64,000 bases of DNA from Struthidea cinerea. Taxonomy: Eukaryota > Chordata > Aves > Passeriformes > Corcoracidae. Of this stretch, positions 24,995-36,386 are shown piece after piece. The notes under the pieces were generated by a model. The model had not been told where the DNA came from. It did no database searches and was given only the letters and a program-made list of their open reading frames with translations. Numbering within the stretch: the first letter of the stretch is position 1; every line of letters begins with the position of its first letter. Location: NCBI GenBank assembly GCA_013397865.1, contig VZTI01005310.1, forward strand, positions 1,163,394-1,227,393. Reading direction: 5' to 3'. The position numbers and the translations under genes were made by a program.

Positions 24995-25537
24995 CTTTTT
25001 TGGAGGTTCTGAGTTCAACATCCTCTGAGGGAGCAGGTCTTCAGCACAGGGATTAACAACTCCCCTCAGCTGGTGTCAGGAAAAGCTGTGGGTGATGAGC
25101 AGCTTTCAAGAAGAGTTGTTGTGTCCCCAGATGGGAAAATGAAAAATTGTCTGGTTCCAAAAAAAGCAAAATGAAAATTTTATCCATGGTGACATTTATT
25201 TTGGTATCTTGCTTTTCCCACGAGGGATGTTCCTGCTGAGGTATGTTACAAATCCAATTCTTGCAATGGTTGCTTTGGGGTTTTGTCTGCCCTCCCTTCT
25301 TCCTGGAATTCTGACAGGAACTGTGGACAGCCTCTTAAGGGGAGGAAAAACCAGCCCAGCACCACAAGTGAAATGGGAAACGGGAGCAGCTGGGAGCGGA
25401 AAGGAACATTGCATTACATTGATATCATTTTGTGGAATGATGTTCACCTCAGAATTCCTGGGAGGTCTCTGCACTTGGCTTTTCTGGAATTTCAGTGCTT
25501 GTAACTCTGAAATGGGGATTTGTAGCACAGCGTGGGT

Positions 25538-25629
25538 TGGAAGGGAAGGAGAGGGAAAGGGAGAGGGAGAAGGAAAAGGAGAAAAAAGGAGGAGGAGGAG
25601 GAAGGAAAGGAGAAGGAGAAGAAGGAATA
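25538..25629 (+). repeat. GA-rich low-complexity tract
   Basis: Almost pure purine on the plus strand, with GGGAAAGGGAGAGGGAGAAG, GAAAAGGAGAAAAAAGGAGG and AGGAAAGGAGAAGGAGAAGA runs. Mirror-like purine tracts of this kind can adopt triplex DNA; that is general knowledge and has not been tested here. Confidence 0.93.
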
Positions 25630-26663
25630 GGTGTGTTGGGCACACAAAAACTGGTGTTAAAATGGAAGTTTGGGATCTGCAGCTGCCCAGAGCCTTGTGC
25701 AGCCCTGGTCCTCTGATTCCAAAGGGAAAACAGTGGGAACTCCAGGGCTTACAGTGGGACCTCCTTATCAGCTCCTGCTCCGGGATGATCTGCTATCTAA
25801 CCTAGCAGTAAGGGCTCTGTGTTATCTACACAAGGCTTTTCTTCTCCTAATCCACGGCTAGCTATTTAAAGCCTTATTCCTATAGAATGGATTTTATACA
25901 GAACCCTGTTGATCGTTATCTCTGCAGAAAGTTCCTGTCACTCCAGTAGGGCTTTTGTTGGGTTTTTTTGGCAGTCTTTAGGTTTTGAGAGGCATTTTAA
26001 TTGTGGAAGGCAAATTCAAATCTCCTGACCTCGGGGACATTTCCTTATCATTAAATACACGTTTGCATGGTTTGTGATATTTTAAATATATGCATTGAAA
26101 GCAGGGTTTGCAGCCTGCACTGCACACTGAGGGCATCCTGGTATTTTTAGCACAATAATTTTAGTTAATACATCCAGAATTACAGAAATCAGCAACTGGT
26201 TTCAAATTTTTTAAAAATAAGGGAAATAACCAAAGTTTCCTTACTTGAAGGGAGTTTGGAACAGCTGAAGTGCTCAAGGGCTGCACTGGGTCTGATCTGA
26301 GGAGGAGGGAGTGGAGTGTCCTGGGCCAGAGGTCCAGGAGTGGCTCAGGGCTCGTGCAGAATCTTGTGCAGGGACTCCTAAAGATTCTGCATTGTCTGCC
26401 ACAGGTTTTTTACTCTTTCTGACTTGAAATAGGGCAAGGTTTAACTCCTCAAAATTGCAATGGCATTAGTAGGAATATAATCTCTTTTGATTGCTTCAGA
26501 TTTCCAGAATTTTCTTTTAATCTTTATTCTTTAATTTGTTGCTCTGAGGAGAAAAAAAATCCACCCAGAATTGAACATTACTGGAAATATCCGAACACCT
26601 TTTTCTTTAGTGATTGCCAACAATCGGATTTACGCATTTTTAACATTATTCTGAGAACTGATC

Positions 26664-26748
26664 TAGTGAAGGTGTTCCTGTCCGGGGCAGGGGGTTGGAA
26701 CAAGATGATCTTTAAGGTCCATTCCAACCCAGACCATTCTGTGATTTG
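26664..26748 (+). repeat. CR1 LINE 3' tip
   Basis: Sense: GGTGTTCCTGTCCGGGGCAG, GGGGTTGGAACAAGATGATC, TTTAAGGTCCATTCCAACCC, AGACCATTCTGTGATTTGAT. Very close to the classical GGTTGGAAC(T/A)AGATGATC CR1 tip and different from the GC-rich copies. Confidence 0.92.
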
Positions 26749-28370
26749 ATAATGTGCTGTAATTTCGTGCTGTAATTTCCAGGGTGGTTGTGCCTGTGGT
26801 GTTTTCCAGGGTAACCCTGATGCTGCTAGAAATGCTCTGATTTTCTGATTTTTTAGCATCCCTCCTGGAGGTTTCTTTCTCTCCTGTCAGAGACACATTG
26901 CAAGAAAATCCAGAAATACTTTTGTTCTAACAAGGACTTGAAAACCCAGAAAGGGCAAAGGAGAACAATTTTGTTCCTCAGTGTAAAATTATGGCTCCTA
27001 CTGAGGAGGGTGGCTCGGCAGAAGAAATTTCACTTTGGAAAAAAATCTGAAAGAAAAGCTTTAAAGCACTTTTTTTCCACAGTCATTCCAAGGAGTGACG
27101 TTTCCTGAACTGGCTACAAGCAGGAATGAAGCTGGAATTTGGATTTGCATCGGGAAGAGCACACAAGTCTCTGTGACAGGACCTTTTTCTCTGTTGCTGA
27201 TGAAAGTTCATTACGGATCTTTGCATATTCTCCTCTTTGCATATTCTCCTCCGCGAGGCACCTCGAGCTGCCCCAGCAGAGCAATTAACTCGTCCTTGCC
27301 ATCTGTTCCAGCACCATCAGTTCTGTCAACTCTGTAGCTCCTGGTGCCTCCCAAGCCCAGCAGGAGCTGCAGGGGAGGAGGGTGCTGGGCTGGGTGTGGA
27401 CTTAAGGGGATGGAAGACCTTGAAAAGAGCGGGAAAGAGGACTCAGGGATGCCAGACTGGGATTTGATCTTCAGCCTCTTCTTTCCATGAAATACAGGCT
27501 GGGTTTGGTGCCTGGCGTGGTTTCCAGACTCATTGAAGCAAATCTGTCTCTTCAGTCGTAGCCACGGCAGAACTGATTTTGATTTAAAAAGTGATGTTGC
27601 CTCTCTCTGACCTTCTGTGGGATTCGGATCAGCCCATGGGAGACTGAGGGCCATGGGCCTGCTGAGTTATGGAAGGACTTTGAACAGTGCTCAGAAGCTC
27701 CCACTTGGAACGTCAGGGCTTTGTCAGGAAAGGTTGTGGGCTGGGAGACCAAGGACACGGAGAGCTCAGATCTGTCTGAAATCCGTCTGAAATCCGACAC
27801 CTCCCACCTCTGCCCCAAGACCCCCCCGTACGCCTGCAGCTGGGCAGGTGTTTCTCATCTCCCATGGAATGGAACACAGAGATGGAGCTACAAAGGGTTT
27901 ACTACAGCTTGTACAGCTGTTGTTGAAAGCCACCTGCAAATCCTTGGGTAGGAAAAGGGAGTTTCAACAAACGGGATGGATTTGGGCACGGTGCCTGTGC
28001 AGAGCATCACCTCTTTGGGGCTGTGCACGGCTCAGCATTTCCTCCGCTGCCTGAAGAGTAGCACAGCGGCTTTTGACTCCTGAGTTTTGGCCTGCGTTCC
28101 AAAATCGGATTGTTCAGCCCAGTCGGCTGTGGGAACAAAGGGGGTGAGCACAAAGAGGAGAACACAAAGAAACTTTGGGAAAGGAATCTGTCGACTCTTT
28201 GAGAGGATTTTGCCACAGAGAAAAGAAAAGAGGAGAGTTTTATTTTAAAATCATGAAGGAGCTGTCAGGGTCTCTTAAAACACGGGATCATCCCCGTTCC
28301 ATTGTGTGCCGGGCCAAGTAATTGAGCTTTAGCTTCAAGCACTTTGCAGATACTTCAAATTCAGTTACTG
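26749..28370. other. Unique DNA, no gene seen
   Basis: No known repeat. TTTGCATATTCTCCTC occurs twice in tandem (about 27220-27250). Overlapping frames up to 147 codons lack domains. Confidence 0.5.
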
Positions 28371-28775
28371 AATCTCAGAATCTTGCAATGGTTTGGGTTT
28401 GAAGAGATTTTAAATCCCATCCAACGCCACCCCTGCCATGGCCAGGGACACCTCCCACTGTCCCAGGCTGCTCCAGCCTGGCCTTGGGCACTTCCAGGGA
28501 TCCAGAGGCAGCCACAGCTGCTCTGGGAATTCCATCCCAGCCCCTCCCCATCCTCACAGCCAGGAATTCCTTCCCAATATCCCATCCATCCCTGCCCTCT
28601 GGCAGTGGGAAGCCATTCCCTGTGTCCTGTCCCTCCATCCCTTGTCCCAGACCCTCTCCAGCTCTCCTGGAGCCCCTTTAGGCCCTGCAAGGGGCTCCCA
28701 GGTCCCTCTGGAATATTCTCTTCTGCAGGTGAACATCCCCAGCTCTCCCAGCCTGGCTCCAGAGCAGAGGAGGTT
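28371..28775 (-). repeat. CR1 LINE 3' fragment, longest copy in the window
   Basis: Antisense copy that includes the 3' UTR and upstream blocks: CAGAATCTTGCAATGGTTTG, then GGGACACCTCCCACTGTCCC, GAATTCCATCCCAGCCCCTC, CCCTGCCCTCTGGCAGTGGG and CCTGGAGCCCCTTTAGGCCC. It continues to CAGCCTGGCTCCAGAGCAGA, a block just 3' of the CR1 coding end. Frames of 145-168 codons here are repeat shadows. Confidence 0.94.
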
Positions 28776-29821
28776 CTGTGAAGAAGGGATTTGTGCCCAG
28801 GGAAAGCTCTGTTTCTGTCTGAAGTCTCCAAATCCCAGCCTGGAAGAGGAGCCGATGTCCCTGGCACGGCCGCAGGGCTCCCACTTGGGGGTACTTCAGC
28901 CGGGTTAACTGGAAGTGCTCAGGTAACCGCTGAAAATACATAAATGGAAGTACAGAAATATCAATACATAAATATCAAATATGTAAATAATGCTGGCACA
29001 GCTGTTCATGTGACAGGCAGGCAACTTGTGGAACTGATCCAACTAAAAAATAACCTATTTATTAAATTTTTGAGGTGATTTAAAGCCCCATTCCTCACCC
29101 AAAGCACTTCTGCAGGCAAACAAACAGGCTGTGGCAGGGGAAGGGATGTTGTGACAGCCAGAGTGAGTGGGGACACGGTGGGACACAGCTTTGGACACAC
29201 TCTTGTCTAATCAGATTGCGGTGACATGGAGTGACCTTCTCCTCGCCACACAATCCAGGAATTTATGTAAGATTTGTTCTAATGAGGAAACGCTGTGTTC
29301 ACGGAAAAGGGAGGAAAAAAGCAGAAGAGAAAGATTTCCTATTTTCTTGCTCCGTGATGAGAGTGGCAGCAGCCCAGAGGAGGCACTAAATGGTCGGGAA
29401 AATTACAAGGAAGGGGAAATCGACATTTTGTTGTGCAAACACGGAGCTGCAAAGCAGACTGAAGGGAGGAGGTGAAGCACTCGTGGCTGCCGGTGAAACA
29501 TCAAGGATTGTTTCCTGCACAGGTGTTTGGGTTTTCAGGACAGCTGAATTCCAGGAAGAAATTTAATGTAATTCACTCCTCAAGCCTTTTATCACTGTGT
29601 TCTTTTCTTTTAACCAATGTTGGTTTCATGTGTGGCTTTGCTCCCAGTGACCCGGGGTGGGGGGAGTGGCTGTTCCGGAGTCTCTTTCTGGAGTTTGAGG
29701 GCTTGCGTTTGTTTTAAAAACTCAGAAGGTTTTCACCCAAAATGAGATCTCTTCAGACAACTGATAGAATTTTTCTTTAGAGACATGGAATTTCTTTTGG
29801 TATTTTGCCTCAGGATATTTT
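28776..29821. other. Unique DNA, no gene seen
   Basis: TACATAAATATCAAATATGTAAATA-like short repeats occur near 28938-28990. The 102-codon frame at 29167-29475 has no domain. Confidence 0.5.
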
Positions 29822-30105
29822 ATTCTTGAGCCGGACATAAAGTTCTTTACAGAATGGGGAGCTCTGACAGCACAGTGAGGCACCAACCAGGACAAAACCG
29901 CTCCTTATATTCCAAAATATCCCATCGTTTCTGGAGTTAACACACTATACATGCCCTTGGTTTTGAACAGATAAGAAATTAGAAATTCTCTGTCTCATTT
30001 GCTGCTCCCACTCTGTCCCTCTCCTTCTCTCTATTAATAAAGAATTAATACCATCAGGAATCAAAAGAGCTTAGAGGGAGTTTTTTCCTTGCAGAACAGC
30101 TTGGA
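29822..30105 (+). mobile_element. Possible ERV LTR relic
   Basis: Weak evidence. The stretch has CACACTATACATGCCCTTGG, then a pyrimidine-rich run CTGTCCCTCTCCTTCTCTCT directly before ATTAATAAAGAATTAATACC, an order like an avian retroviral U3-R-polyadenylation segment. I could not find TG/CA edges with a matching target duplication. It could also be unique sequence. Confidence 0.28.
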
Positions 30106-30877
30106 CAAATAAAGAAGAAAAATTCCCATCTATTTTTGGGGTATTAACATTACCCAAGGTGCTCAGTAGCATCACAGACCTCTGGCTTTCAGAGTTTTTC
30201 TCTCAGCTCTGCAGAAATGAATCAATAATTACAACATAATTGTTTAAAACAGCAATAATCCCCCCCCCGGTTTCTGTTTCCTTTAAGAAAAATTTACTTC
30301 TCCACACAAAAGGAACCTTTCCCAACTGCCATTTCACTCCCGGCACCTGGGTACCCAAAGAAGTCCATTCTTAAATCAGATTTTACCTGGGTTGTCAATA
30401 TTGTACACAGCTGGTTGGGCCCCTGAGGTTTAAGGTCCTGTTGATGCTTCCCTCAGAATTTCCCTCTTGCTCAGACTTCGAAATTTGCTCCAAAAGGAGA
30501 AAACGAAACCCTCCAACTGCAAATTCCGGCTGGCATCAGGACTGAAAGGGCTTTAAAAATCCCTTAAGAGGCATAATAAGCTCTCAGGGCGAGAGACAGG
30601 AGCCCTTTTTGGAGAAATCAGGAATGCAGCTCAGAGAAGACCTGGGCTCCTCCTGCACCGGGAATGTGCCACTGGCACAGGGATCGCCTTGGGTTTCGCT
30701 GATGTGATGCCAGGAACGAGCAGTGGGAAAAGAAGAAACGGCACCAAACACCAAATTAACCACATTTGTTGGGAGTGTGAATCAAAGGTTTGCTGTGTAG
30801 AGGTGATGCCGAATTACCAATGAAAATTGACGTGGGTGACCCAGTGGCACCCCTGCTTTCAGGATGCAGCATCTGGA
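30106..30877. other. Unique DNA, no gene seen
   Basis: Only short homopolymers, such as a C run near 30261. No coding exon recognised. Confidence 0.5.
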
Positions 30878-31105
30878 GAGAACCATGGAATTCCAGGATG
30901 GTTCAGGCTGAAAGGACCTTAAAGCCCACCCAGTGCCACCCCTGCCATGGGCAGGGACACCTCCCACTGTCCCAGGCTGCTCCAGCCTGGCCTGGGACAC
31001 TTCCAGAGATCCAGGGGCAGCCACAGCTGCTCTGGGAATTCCATCCCAGCCCCTCCCCGCCCTCACAGGGAGGAATTTCCTCCCAATAGCCAAACTAAAT
31101 CTATG
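30878..31105 (-). repeat. CR1 LINE 3' fragment
   Basis: Antisense: CATGGAATTCCAGGATGGTT, AAAGGACCTTAAAGCCCACC, CCATGGGCAGGGACACCTCC, GAATTCCATCCCAGCCCCTC, TCACAGGGAGGAATTTCCTC. It stops at the CCCAATA block, its 5' truncation. Confidence 0.94.
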
Positions 31106-31984
31106 TTAGGATGCTGAATCCTGGCAGATAAACAGCAGGAGGGGGCTGTGGGAGAGGGGGCTGTACCCAAATCACTTCCCTTGAGTGCTCCTGGACCCTT
31201 CCCGGGCATCCAGCCAGGAGGGGAATGATCTGTTGGAGCTCTTTCCCCCAATAATTGGAGATGTGAGGATGAAAGGAATGAAATCCAGGCTTTTGGTGTC
31301 CTGATAAACGTTTAATAGCAGGGTGGAAATGCCAATCTGATAAGGTGTTTAGCGAATTTAAATTCCATTGTTGACATTAATCCTTGGAGGAGGATTAGAC
31401 TGCAGTGAACAGGAGCCACTTGGCTGCTGAATGGCGATGCTCAGACTTCTTTTGTGTTCATTAACGCCACCATTTTAATTAATGCATCTCAGATCTCCTG
31501 AACGTCCAGCTGAATGGGTGCTCAGACCTGTGCGGTGGAAGGTGTCTGGTACTTTGCAAATTGGGCTTTTATTTTTCAGAGCTTTCCTAAATGAATGCAA
31601 AGACAGTGCACAACAGGCTCCTGTAAAACCAAAAGTAACGTTAAAAAAAAAAAAAGATATTTTTGATTCTGGTTCCCTCCGTTGGATCAGGGGAATGAAT
31701 AGATTATTAAGGCTCAATATCCTCATATCATCTCCTGCCATCAGGACAGGCAGGAAATAAGTACCCAAATCACTAAATTGCTTCAAAGCTGCTTGGCAAC
31801 TGCAAATTGCAAAATTGATCATCTGACTCCTTTATTACTTTTTCCAAAGGAGAGAAGAAGGCCGGGAAGCAGCTCAGGATCGTCACCAGGAGTAAATCCT
31901 GGTGCAGCCATCAGGACTTGGTCAGAAGAAAGACAGAATGCAAAACGTGCATTCCATCAATAATCATAAACCCAGCTGGGCTTC
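31106..31984. other. Unique DNA, no gene seen
   Basis: Poly-A run at 31644-31656. Two overlapping frames (92 and 115 codons, 31475-31822) have no domain. Confidence 0.5.
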
Positions 31985-31990
31985 CCTTTG

Positions 31991-32712
31991 TGATAGATAA
32001 ATGTTATAATATTGGCTTTCTGCAGGTGTTAAAATGAGCGATGTTAAAGTAGCTTTGTAATTGCGATAGATACATACTATAATAGCGGCTTTCTAAAATA
32101 GATGCTGTATGTAAACGTAGCTTTTTTACAAAGAGGTGCTCGATGGATAATGTTAAAGTAGCTTTGTTACGAAGACGTACTTTTGTAACAATAACTAACG
32201 CCTTTGTTTCTGTCAGTAACTAAACTTAGCCACAGCAGGGAAACAGCCGATATAGTTGTGCTGTGGTAATTGAGCTGTCTGCTTGGTGGGATAACATCCA
32301 GCCAGCGTGTGCTGAAGACCCCTGCCAGTGACATGCCAGCTATCAGCAACCACCGTCTGCAGAGACCGCGGCCCAAAGCCCACCCTGCGGTGACAATAAA
32401 AACTGACTAAAGCCACAGCCAAGAAATGTGCGTGCTCTAAAAAGGCGGACCCAAGGAGGAGCCATGCTGAACAGCTCCTGGAACGTGTAAATTAATTTGG
32501 GGGGCAGTTTGAATATGTATAATCGATTATGAATATGCATTAGGCCGGTGCAATAGGACAGGCGTGGAAAGGGTGTCTCCGCAACAGCAGGTGTGCTCTT
32601 GGCTGAGCGCCAAGGCACCCAGCGCTGTGACTTCTGCTTTATTGTCTTTGTCCCCTATTGTCCTTTATTAAACTTCTAAATCCTAACAGGAGAGTGAACC
32701 TCATTTTTCACA
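31991..32712 (+). mobile_element. Solo LTR, ERVK/alpharetrovirus-like, 722 bp
   Basis: The element begins TGATAGATAAATGTTATAAT and ends CCTCATTTTTCACA. It is flanked by a perfect 6-bp duplication, CCTTTG, at 31985-31990 and 32713-32718. U3 contains diverged direct duplications: GGCTTTCT blocks near 32018 and 32087, and ATGTTAAAGTAGCTTTGT at about 32041 and 32150. An AT-rich promoter-like segment, GAATATGTATAATCGATTAT, lies at about 32511. ATTAAA polyadenylation signals occur near 32668, about 45 bp before the 3' edge. No internal retroviral sequence adjoins, so this is a solo LTR. A 6-bp duplication is typical of the ERVK (class II) group. Confidence 0.87.
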
Positions 32713-32718
32713 CCTTTG

Positions 32719-33616
32719 TTCTTTCCACTCCCTTTCAGCCCCAAACCCAGCCTAAACGTGAATATAACTTAAACTCGGCTGGTTTTGTCCACGAGCTCTT
32801 TCATATCCAAATATATTAGTTTGGATGCACTGATTTTCTCTGTTCCCTTCTTCCACCCGCATTTTGAAACCTGGCCCTGGAATAGAGGGAGACAAGTCCC
32901 ATGCAGGACTTGGGACAGGTTTGTGGCTCATGCACATAAACCCCGGTCTCTGAAGGAGTGCAGAGAACCTGCTGGGGATAATAACAGAAATTATGGAGAG
33001 ATCGGCTTTTCCAAGGCAGCAAAAACTGGGAGCTGAACTTTTGCTTCTCCCATCACCTTTCTCCAAGAGAGGCTCCTCTGTCCTTCCCAGAATGTTCCAG
33101 AGGTTTTACTCATTGTGCAGGTGGCTCAAATCTCTTTCTGCTCCTAAGAGCTCTTGAAATCACTCCTTAGAGGTAGGAAATGACTCAGGGTGTGTTTTGT
33201 GCCTCATGGGTATTTTCAGTGCATCCCAAAGGAGCTCCGCAGCCCAGCCCACCTCCATCCCTTCCTGCTGCTTGTCCCAAAGCCCCGTTCCTCTGGTAAA
33301 GTTAAATATTCCATGTTTGTAGAAACATCTGGTGCAGCAGGTAGGCACCGTCTCCAGCCTGGTGATTGTTTTCCCAAATAAACTCTTTGTCCAGGCAATC
33401 TGCCCTTGGAGCTGCTTTTCCCCCTGCTTCCTTCCCCACTTTCTCCTTCTTTTACTGAAGAACTTTTTGCCTCTCAGTCACGAGCAAGGGCTGATGGAAC
33501 CCCGGGGATTTTGTGCAAGCAGTAAATGATGCAGAGCTCACCGAGGGGAAATAGGGGAGCTGTTGGAAAATATACCAAGTTTAAAAATTTTTTATTTTAC
33601 AACTTCAGTCAGTTTT
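32719..33616. other. Unique DNA, no gene seen
   Basis: No known repeat. Overlapping frames of at most 104 codons without domains. Confidence 0.5.
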
Positions 33617-33682
33617 CACAGAATCACAGGATGAACTAGGTTGGAAAAGACCTTTGATATCATCAAGTCCAACCTGTGCTCG
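33617..33682 (-). repeat. CR1 LINE 3' tip
   Basis: Antisense: TCACAGAATCACAGGATGAA, then CTAGGTTGGAAAAGACCTTT and ATCATCAAGTCCAACC. It is nearly identical in wording to the tip at 59689-59760, so both belong to the same subfamily. It may have been interrupted by the adjoining ERV piece. Confidence 0.88.
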
Positions 33683-33690
33683 CCTTTGCC

Positions 33691-33890
33691 CCGGGGGAAG
33701 GGAACCAGAGTTTTTTTCCAGGGTGTTGTTCCACCAGGTGAGGCCTGATAACTGAACATCTCGACGGGCTGGGAGCAGCACAGGGGACACACGGGAGCCA
33801 ACAGCGGCCGGCAAGGGCCATTAACCGGCCGACATCGGCTCCAAACCACCCCGGGCACGGTCAGAGACACCTGGTCTTAGAAAGGAAAGA
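33691..33890 (+). mobile_element. Possible 3' internal remnant of an ERV
   Basis: GC-rich stretch (CGACGGGCTGGGAGCAGCAC, GCCGGCAAGGGCCATTAACC) unlike its neighbours. It ends in the purine run AGAAAGGAAAGA directly before the TG that opens the next LTR. This looks like a polypurine tract before a 3' LTR. No retroviral protein motif was recognised, so the call rests on position and the purine tract. Confidence 0.4.
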
Positions 33891-34190
33891 TGAGAATGAG
33901 GACCTAATCAGTATCGGTGGTGAAGAGATCTGTAACCAGTAGGAAACCAAATACTAAGAACTGTGTAACTTAGAACCAATGAACATTGAACCAATGAAGT
34001 TCTATGGGTTTTGGCTGTATAAAGTTTGTGAAAAATCTGGTAAAATTCACGTGTCGTGGAACGATTTTGTCTGCACGCCCGGGCTATGTGTGGATGGAAC
34101 GGCTTCTGTTGCCCATCCTGGCCACAACTAAAGTAATGCCTTGATTCTCCAACACTAAAATGTTGTTGGAGGGTTTTTGTTCTTCCTGCA
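33891..34190 (+). mobile_element. ERV LTR, about 300 bp
   Basis: Starts TGAGAATGAGGACCTAATCA just after a purine tract and ends near TTCTTCCTGCA. Inside are two AACCAATGAA CCAAT motifs (near 33976-34000), a TATA box in GGCTGTATAAAGTTTGTG (about 34014-34024), an R-like segment TTTTGTCTGCACGCCCGGGC and a GCCACAACTAAAGTAATGCC block. At that block I would expect AATAAA, so the polyadenylation signal appears mutated to ACTAAA. No target duplication was found, consistent with a truncated provirus rather than a clean solo LTR. Confidence 0.68.
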
Positions 34191-34525
34191 GTTTCTGTGA
34201 CAGAGCTATTGGGAGAAGGAAATGAAAATGGAATTTCTTTGCTTTCCAGGACCGAGAGCAGTTCCAGACACGAGAGGCAATGCTGTCATGGGTGCTTAGC
34301 CCTCAGATGGGCTGAAGCTTTTTTGCTTTGTTTCAGGGTTAACTCTTTATTAAGATCTCTGCCTGTGCTCGGTCTCACTGGCGTAAACATTTCCTGAACA
34401 TTTCTGTACAATGCAAAGAGGGTTTTAGTGGAGCTCTGGAAATGAGCTGTTCTCTCTCAGTGATGGGAAGAGGCAGAAGGGAAAACAGATGAGAAAAACA
34501 ATGAAAATGCCCAGACTGTGCATCC

Positions 34526-34577
34526 TTGGAATGGACTGGATGATTTCAAGGTCCTTTCCAACCCAGGCTTTTCCATG
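34526..34577 (+). repeat. CR1 LINE 3' tip, very short
   Basis: Sense: AATGGACTGGATGATTTCAA, GGTCCTTTCCAACCCAGGCT, TTTCCATGAC, matching the last 50 bp of CR1. Confidence 0.78.
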
Positions 34578-35723
34578 ACATGTCCTGCCATGGACTCTGC
34601 TCCAGGGGAGGTGAATTTAAAGATCTTTCACGGCTTTGTTTCAGGTGTTTCACTCCTTTCCTGGCAGTGAGCAATGCCCATAAAGGGTTTTGATCAATTC
34701 TGGGGGGAAAATTGTATTGTGTCCCACTTGGCAGAGATGCAAAACGAGGCTCAGAGGCTTCCCTGGAACCACCCTGGGAGGGAAAAGCAGGGACAGGATC
34801 ACCCCATGTTGGCAACAGAGATGTCTGTGCAAGGTGCAGCTTAAATGGTGCTCGATGTGGAGCTTAGAAAAGGGAAACAAACCCCTAAAAGACCCGTTCC
34901 TGTACCTCAAAACCTGCAGGATCTTGCTGAAAGCCCAAAATTCACCTCAAGACTTGTGAAAAGAAATTTAGAAGTGTCAGTAAAAGATTCCGTCACCGTG
35001 GCTGTGCTCACCCTCTGCTGTGGCTTCTCGGAACACAACAAAGAGCCTCAGGTTTTGCCCCTTTTTGAGATGGGTTTAAACAGTCAGCTCCTGTTTACGT
35101 TTTCTCTGCAACGCCTCTGTACAGAAGCACTATCAGGGAAATGGATTTTGCTCTGGGCTTAAATTTCCTTCACTGTGACTTACAGAAAACCTGCCAGGTA
35201 AATGTTTGTGGCCTCACACAGGTCTGCAGATTGCTGCTATCATCTTGATGACAAAAATACGGGACTTTCATTCCTGCCTTCTGGGAGTCAGGAGGTTAAG
35301 AAAATTACTTAAATTTTTCCTTCATTTCTCAGAGTGTCTTTTGAAATGAGAAATACCCGCATCAGTCCCAGAACCACTGAGCAGAGCCCTGCTCTTTCTC
35401 ACCCCTCCAAATGGAATGACCAGAAAACTGACAGCCAAGCTAAAAGGGAGGGAAGAGAAACTCGAGGGGTGAGCAAAGGACAATTTTAGCTCCTCAAAAA
35501 TCAACCTGTGCTGCAGGAAGGGTTGGGCACTCACTTAACCTGTGGTTTAGACTCAGTTCTGCTCCTAGTCTGACAGATCCTAAACACCTTGTGAGGTTTT
35601 ACCCCATCACTTCCATTATTCTGGGTTTTGGAGGATGCAGAAAATCTGTTTATAAATCCAGTGTGGAGATTTAGGACCCGTCCATTTGTCGGAGCTCTGA
35701 GTTAGTTATAAGGAGTCAGATTT

Positions 35724-35813
35724 CTTCTTCCTCTTCATCGTCATCATCACCAATTATATTATTATTATTTTTGTTGTTTGTTGTTGTTGTTATTGTTATT
35801 ATTATTATTTTTG
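35724..35813. repeat. Mixed trinucleotide microsatellite
   Basis: TTCTTCTTCCTCTTCATCGT, CATCATCACC, then ATTATTATT and GTTGTTGTTGTTATTGTTAT runs: an impure (TTC)(ATC)(ATT)(GTT) tract. Confidence 0.92.
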
Positions 35814-36320
35814 GTGATTAATAATTCAGGACTGCTGAAGAGGATTCTTGGTTGGTTTCCAGCTGGGAAAACATGGGTGGTGTAGGAGAGTGTCAGTCCT
35901 GGCAACAATCACCATCCCTGTTGGTAAAAGTGTCATCCCCCTTCTGAAATATCGGCTAAATTTTGCCGTTTTCTTGCCCGTGAGTCTCAGATTGGTTCTT
36001 GGCACTTTAAAGGTCATATAATAAAGGAGCTGTAGAAGAGTGGCAGCCTACCTGGATTTCAGAGCATATTTTATTTGCATTGGCTGGGCTTTTCCTGATT
36101 TAATTTTGCCCAGGATTACCAGGCAAAGCGAGCCAGGAAGATTCTCCACGTGCAGCTCTTCCCTGTCAGCGGCTGGCAGTGGCAATCCACTCTGGGCTCC
36201 CAGGGAATGGGGGAGAGGGCACTGCTCTGACACCGCAAATAATCATCGGGGGGGAAAACAACAACAAAAGGCAAGTCTGGCTTTCCTTTGCCTCTGTGTT
36301 TAAAGCTGAATGAAGCACCA

Positions 36321-36386
36321 AGAGGGATTAGAAGGAGATGATCTTTAAGGCCCCTTCCAACCCAAACCATTCCATGATTCTTTGAT
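36321..36386 (+). repeat. CR1 LINE 3' tip
   Basis: Sense: GGGATTAGAAGGAGATGATC, TTTAAGGCCCCTTCCAACCC, AAACCATTCCATGATTCTTT, the full classical CR1 tip including the ATTCT end. Confidence 0.9.

Larger units (their letters stand above)
24641..26663. other. Unique DNA with two simple repeats, no gene seen
   Basis: Holds a 20-21 bp tandem repeat (24914-24994) and a purine-rich tract (25538-25629). The 198-codon frame at 25209-25805 runs through the purine tract, whose translation is a run of G, E, K and R. I see no domain in the rest. Confidence 0.5.
34191..36320. other. Mostly unique DNA; CR1 scrap and triplet tract inside
   Basis: Apart from the entries at 34526-34577 and 35724-35813, nothing recognised. 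The frame at 34845-35162 (105 codons) has no domain. Confidence 0.5.

Noticed and set aside
25209..25805. 198-codon open frame
   Set aside because: About 30 codons are a G/E/K/R run from a purine-rich tract. The flanks show no domain and an overlapping minus-strand frame of similar length exists.
28361..28908. Several 145-168 codon frames on both strands
   Set aside because: They lie over a CR1 3' region, which is non-coding; the same frames recur over other CR1 copies.
34718..34770. Second MIR-like stretch (GAGGCTCAGAGG)
   Set aside because: Only a dozen bases resemble the MIR core and the following blocks are missing.
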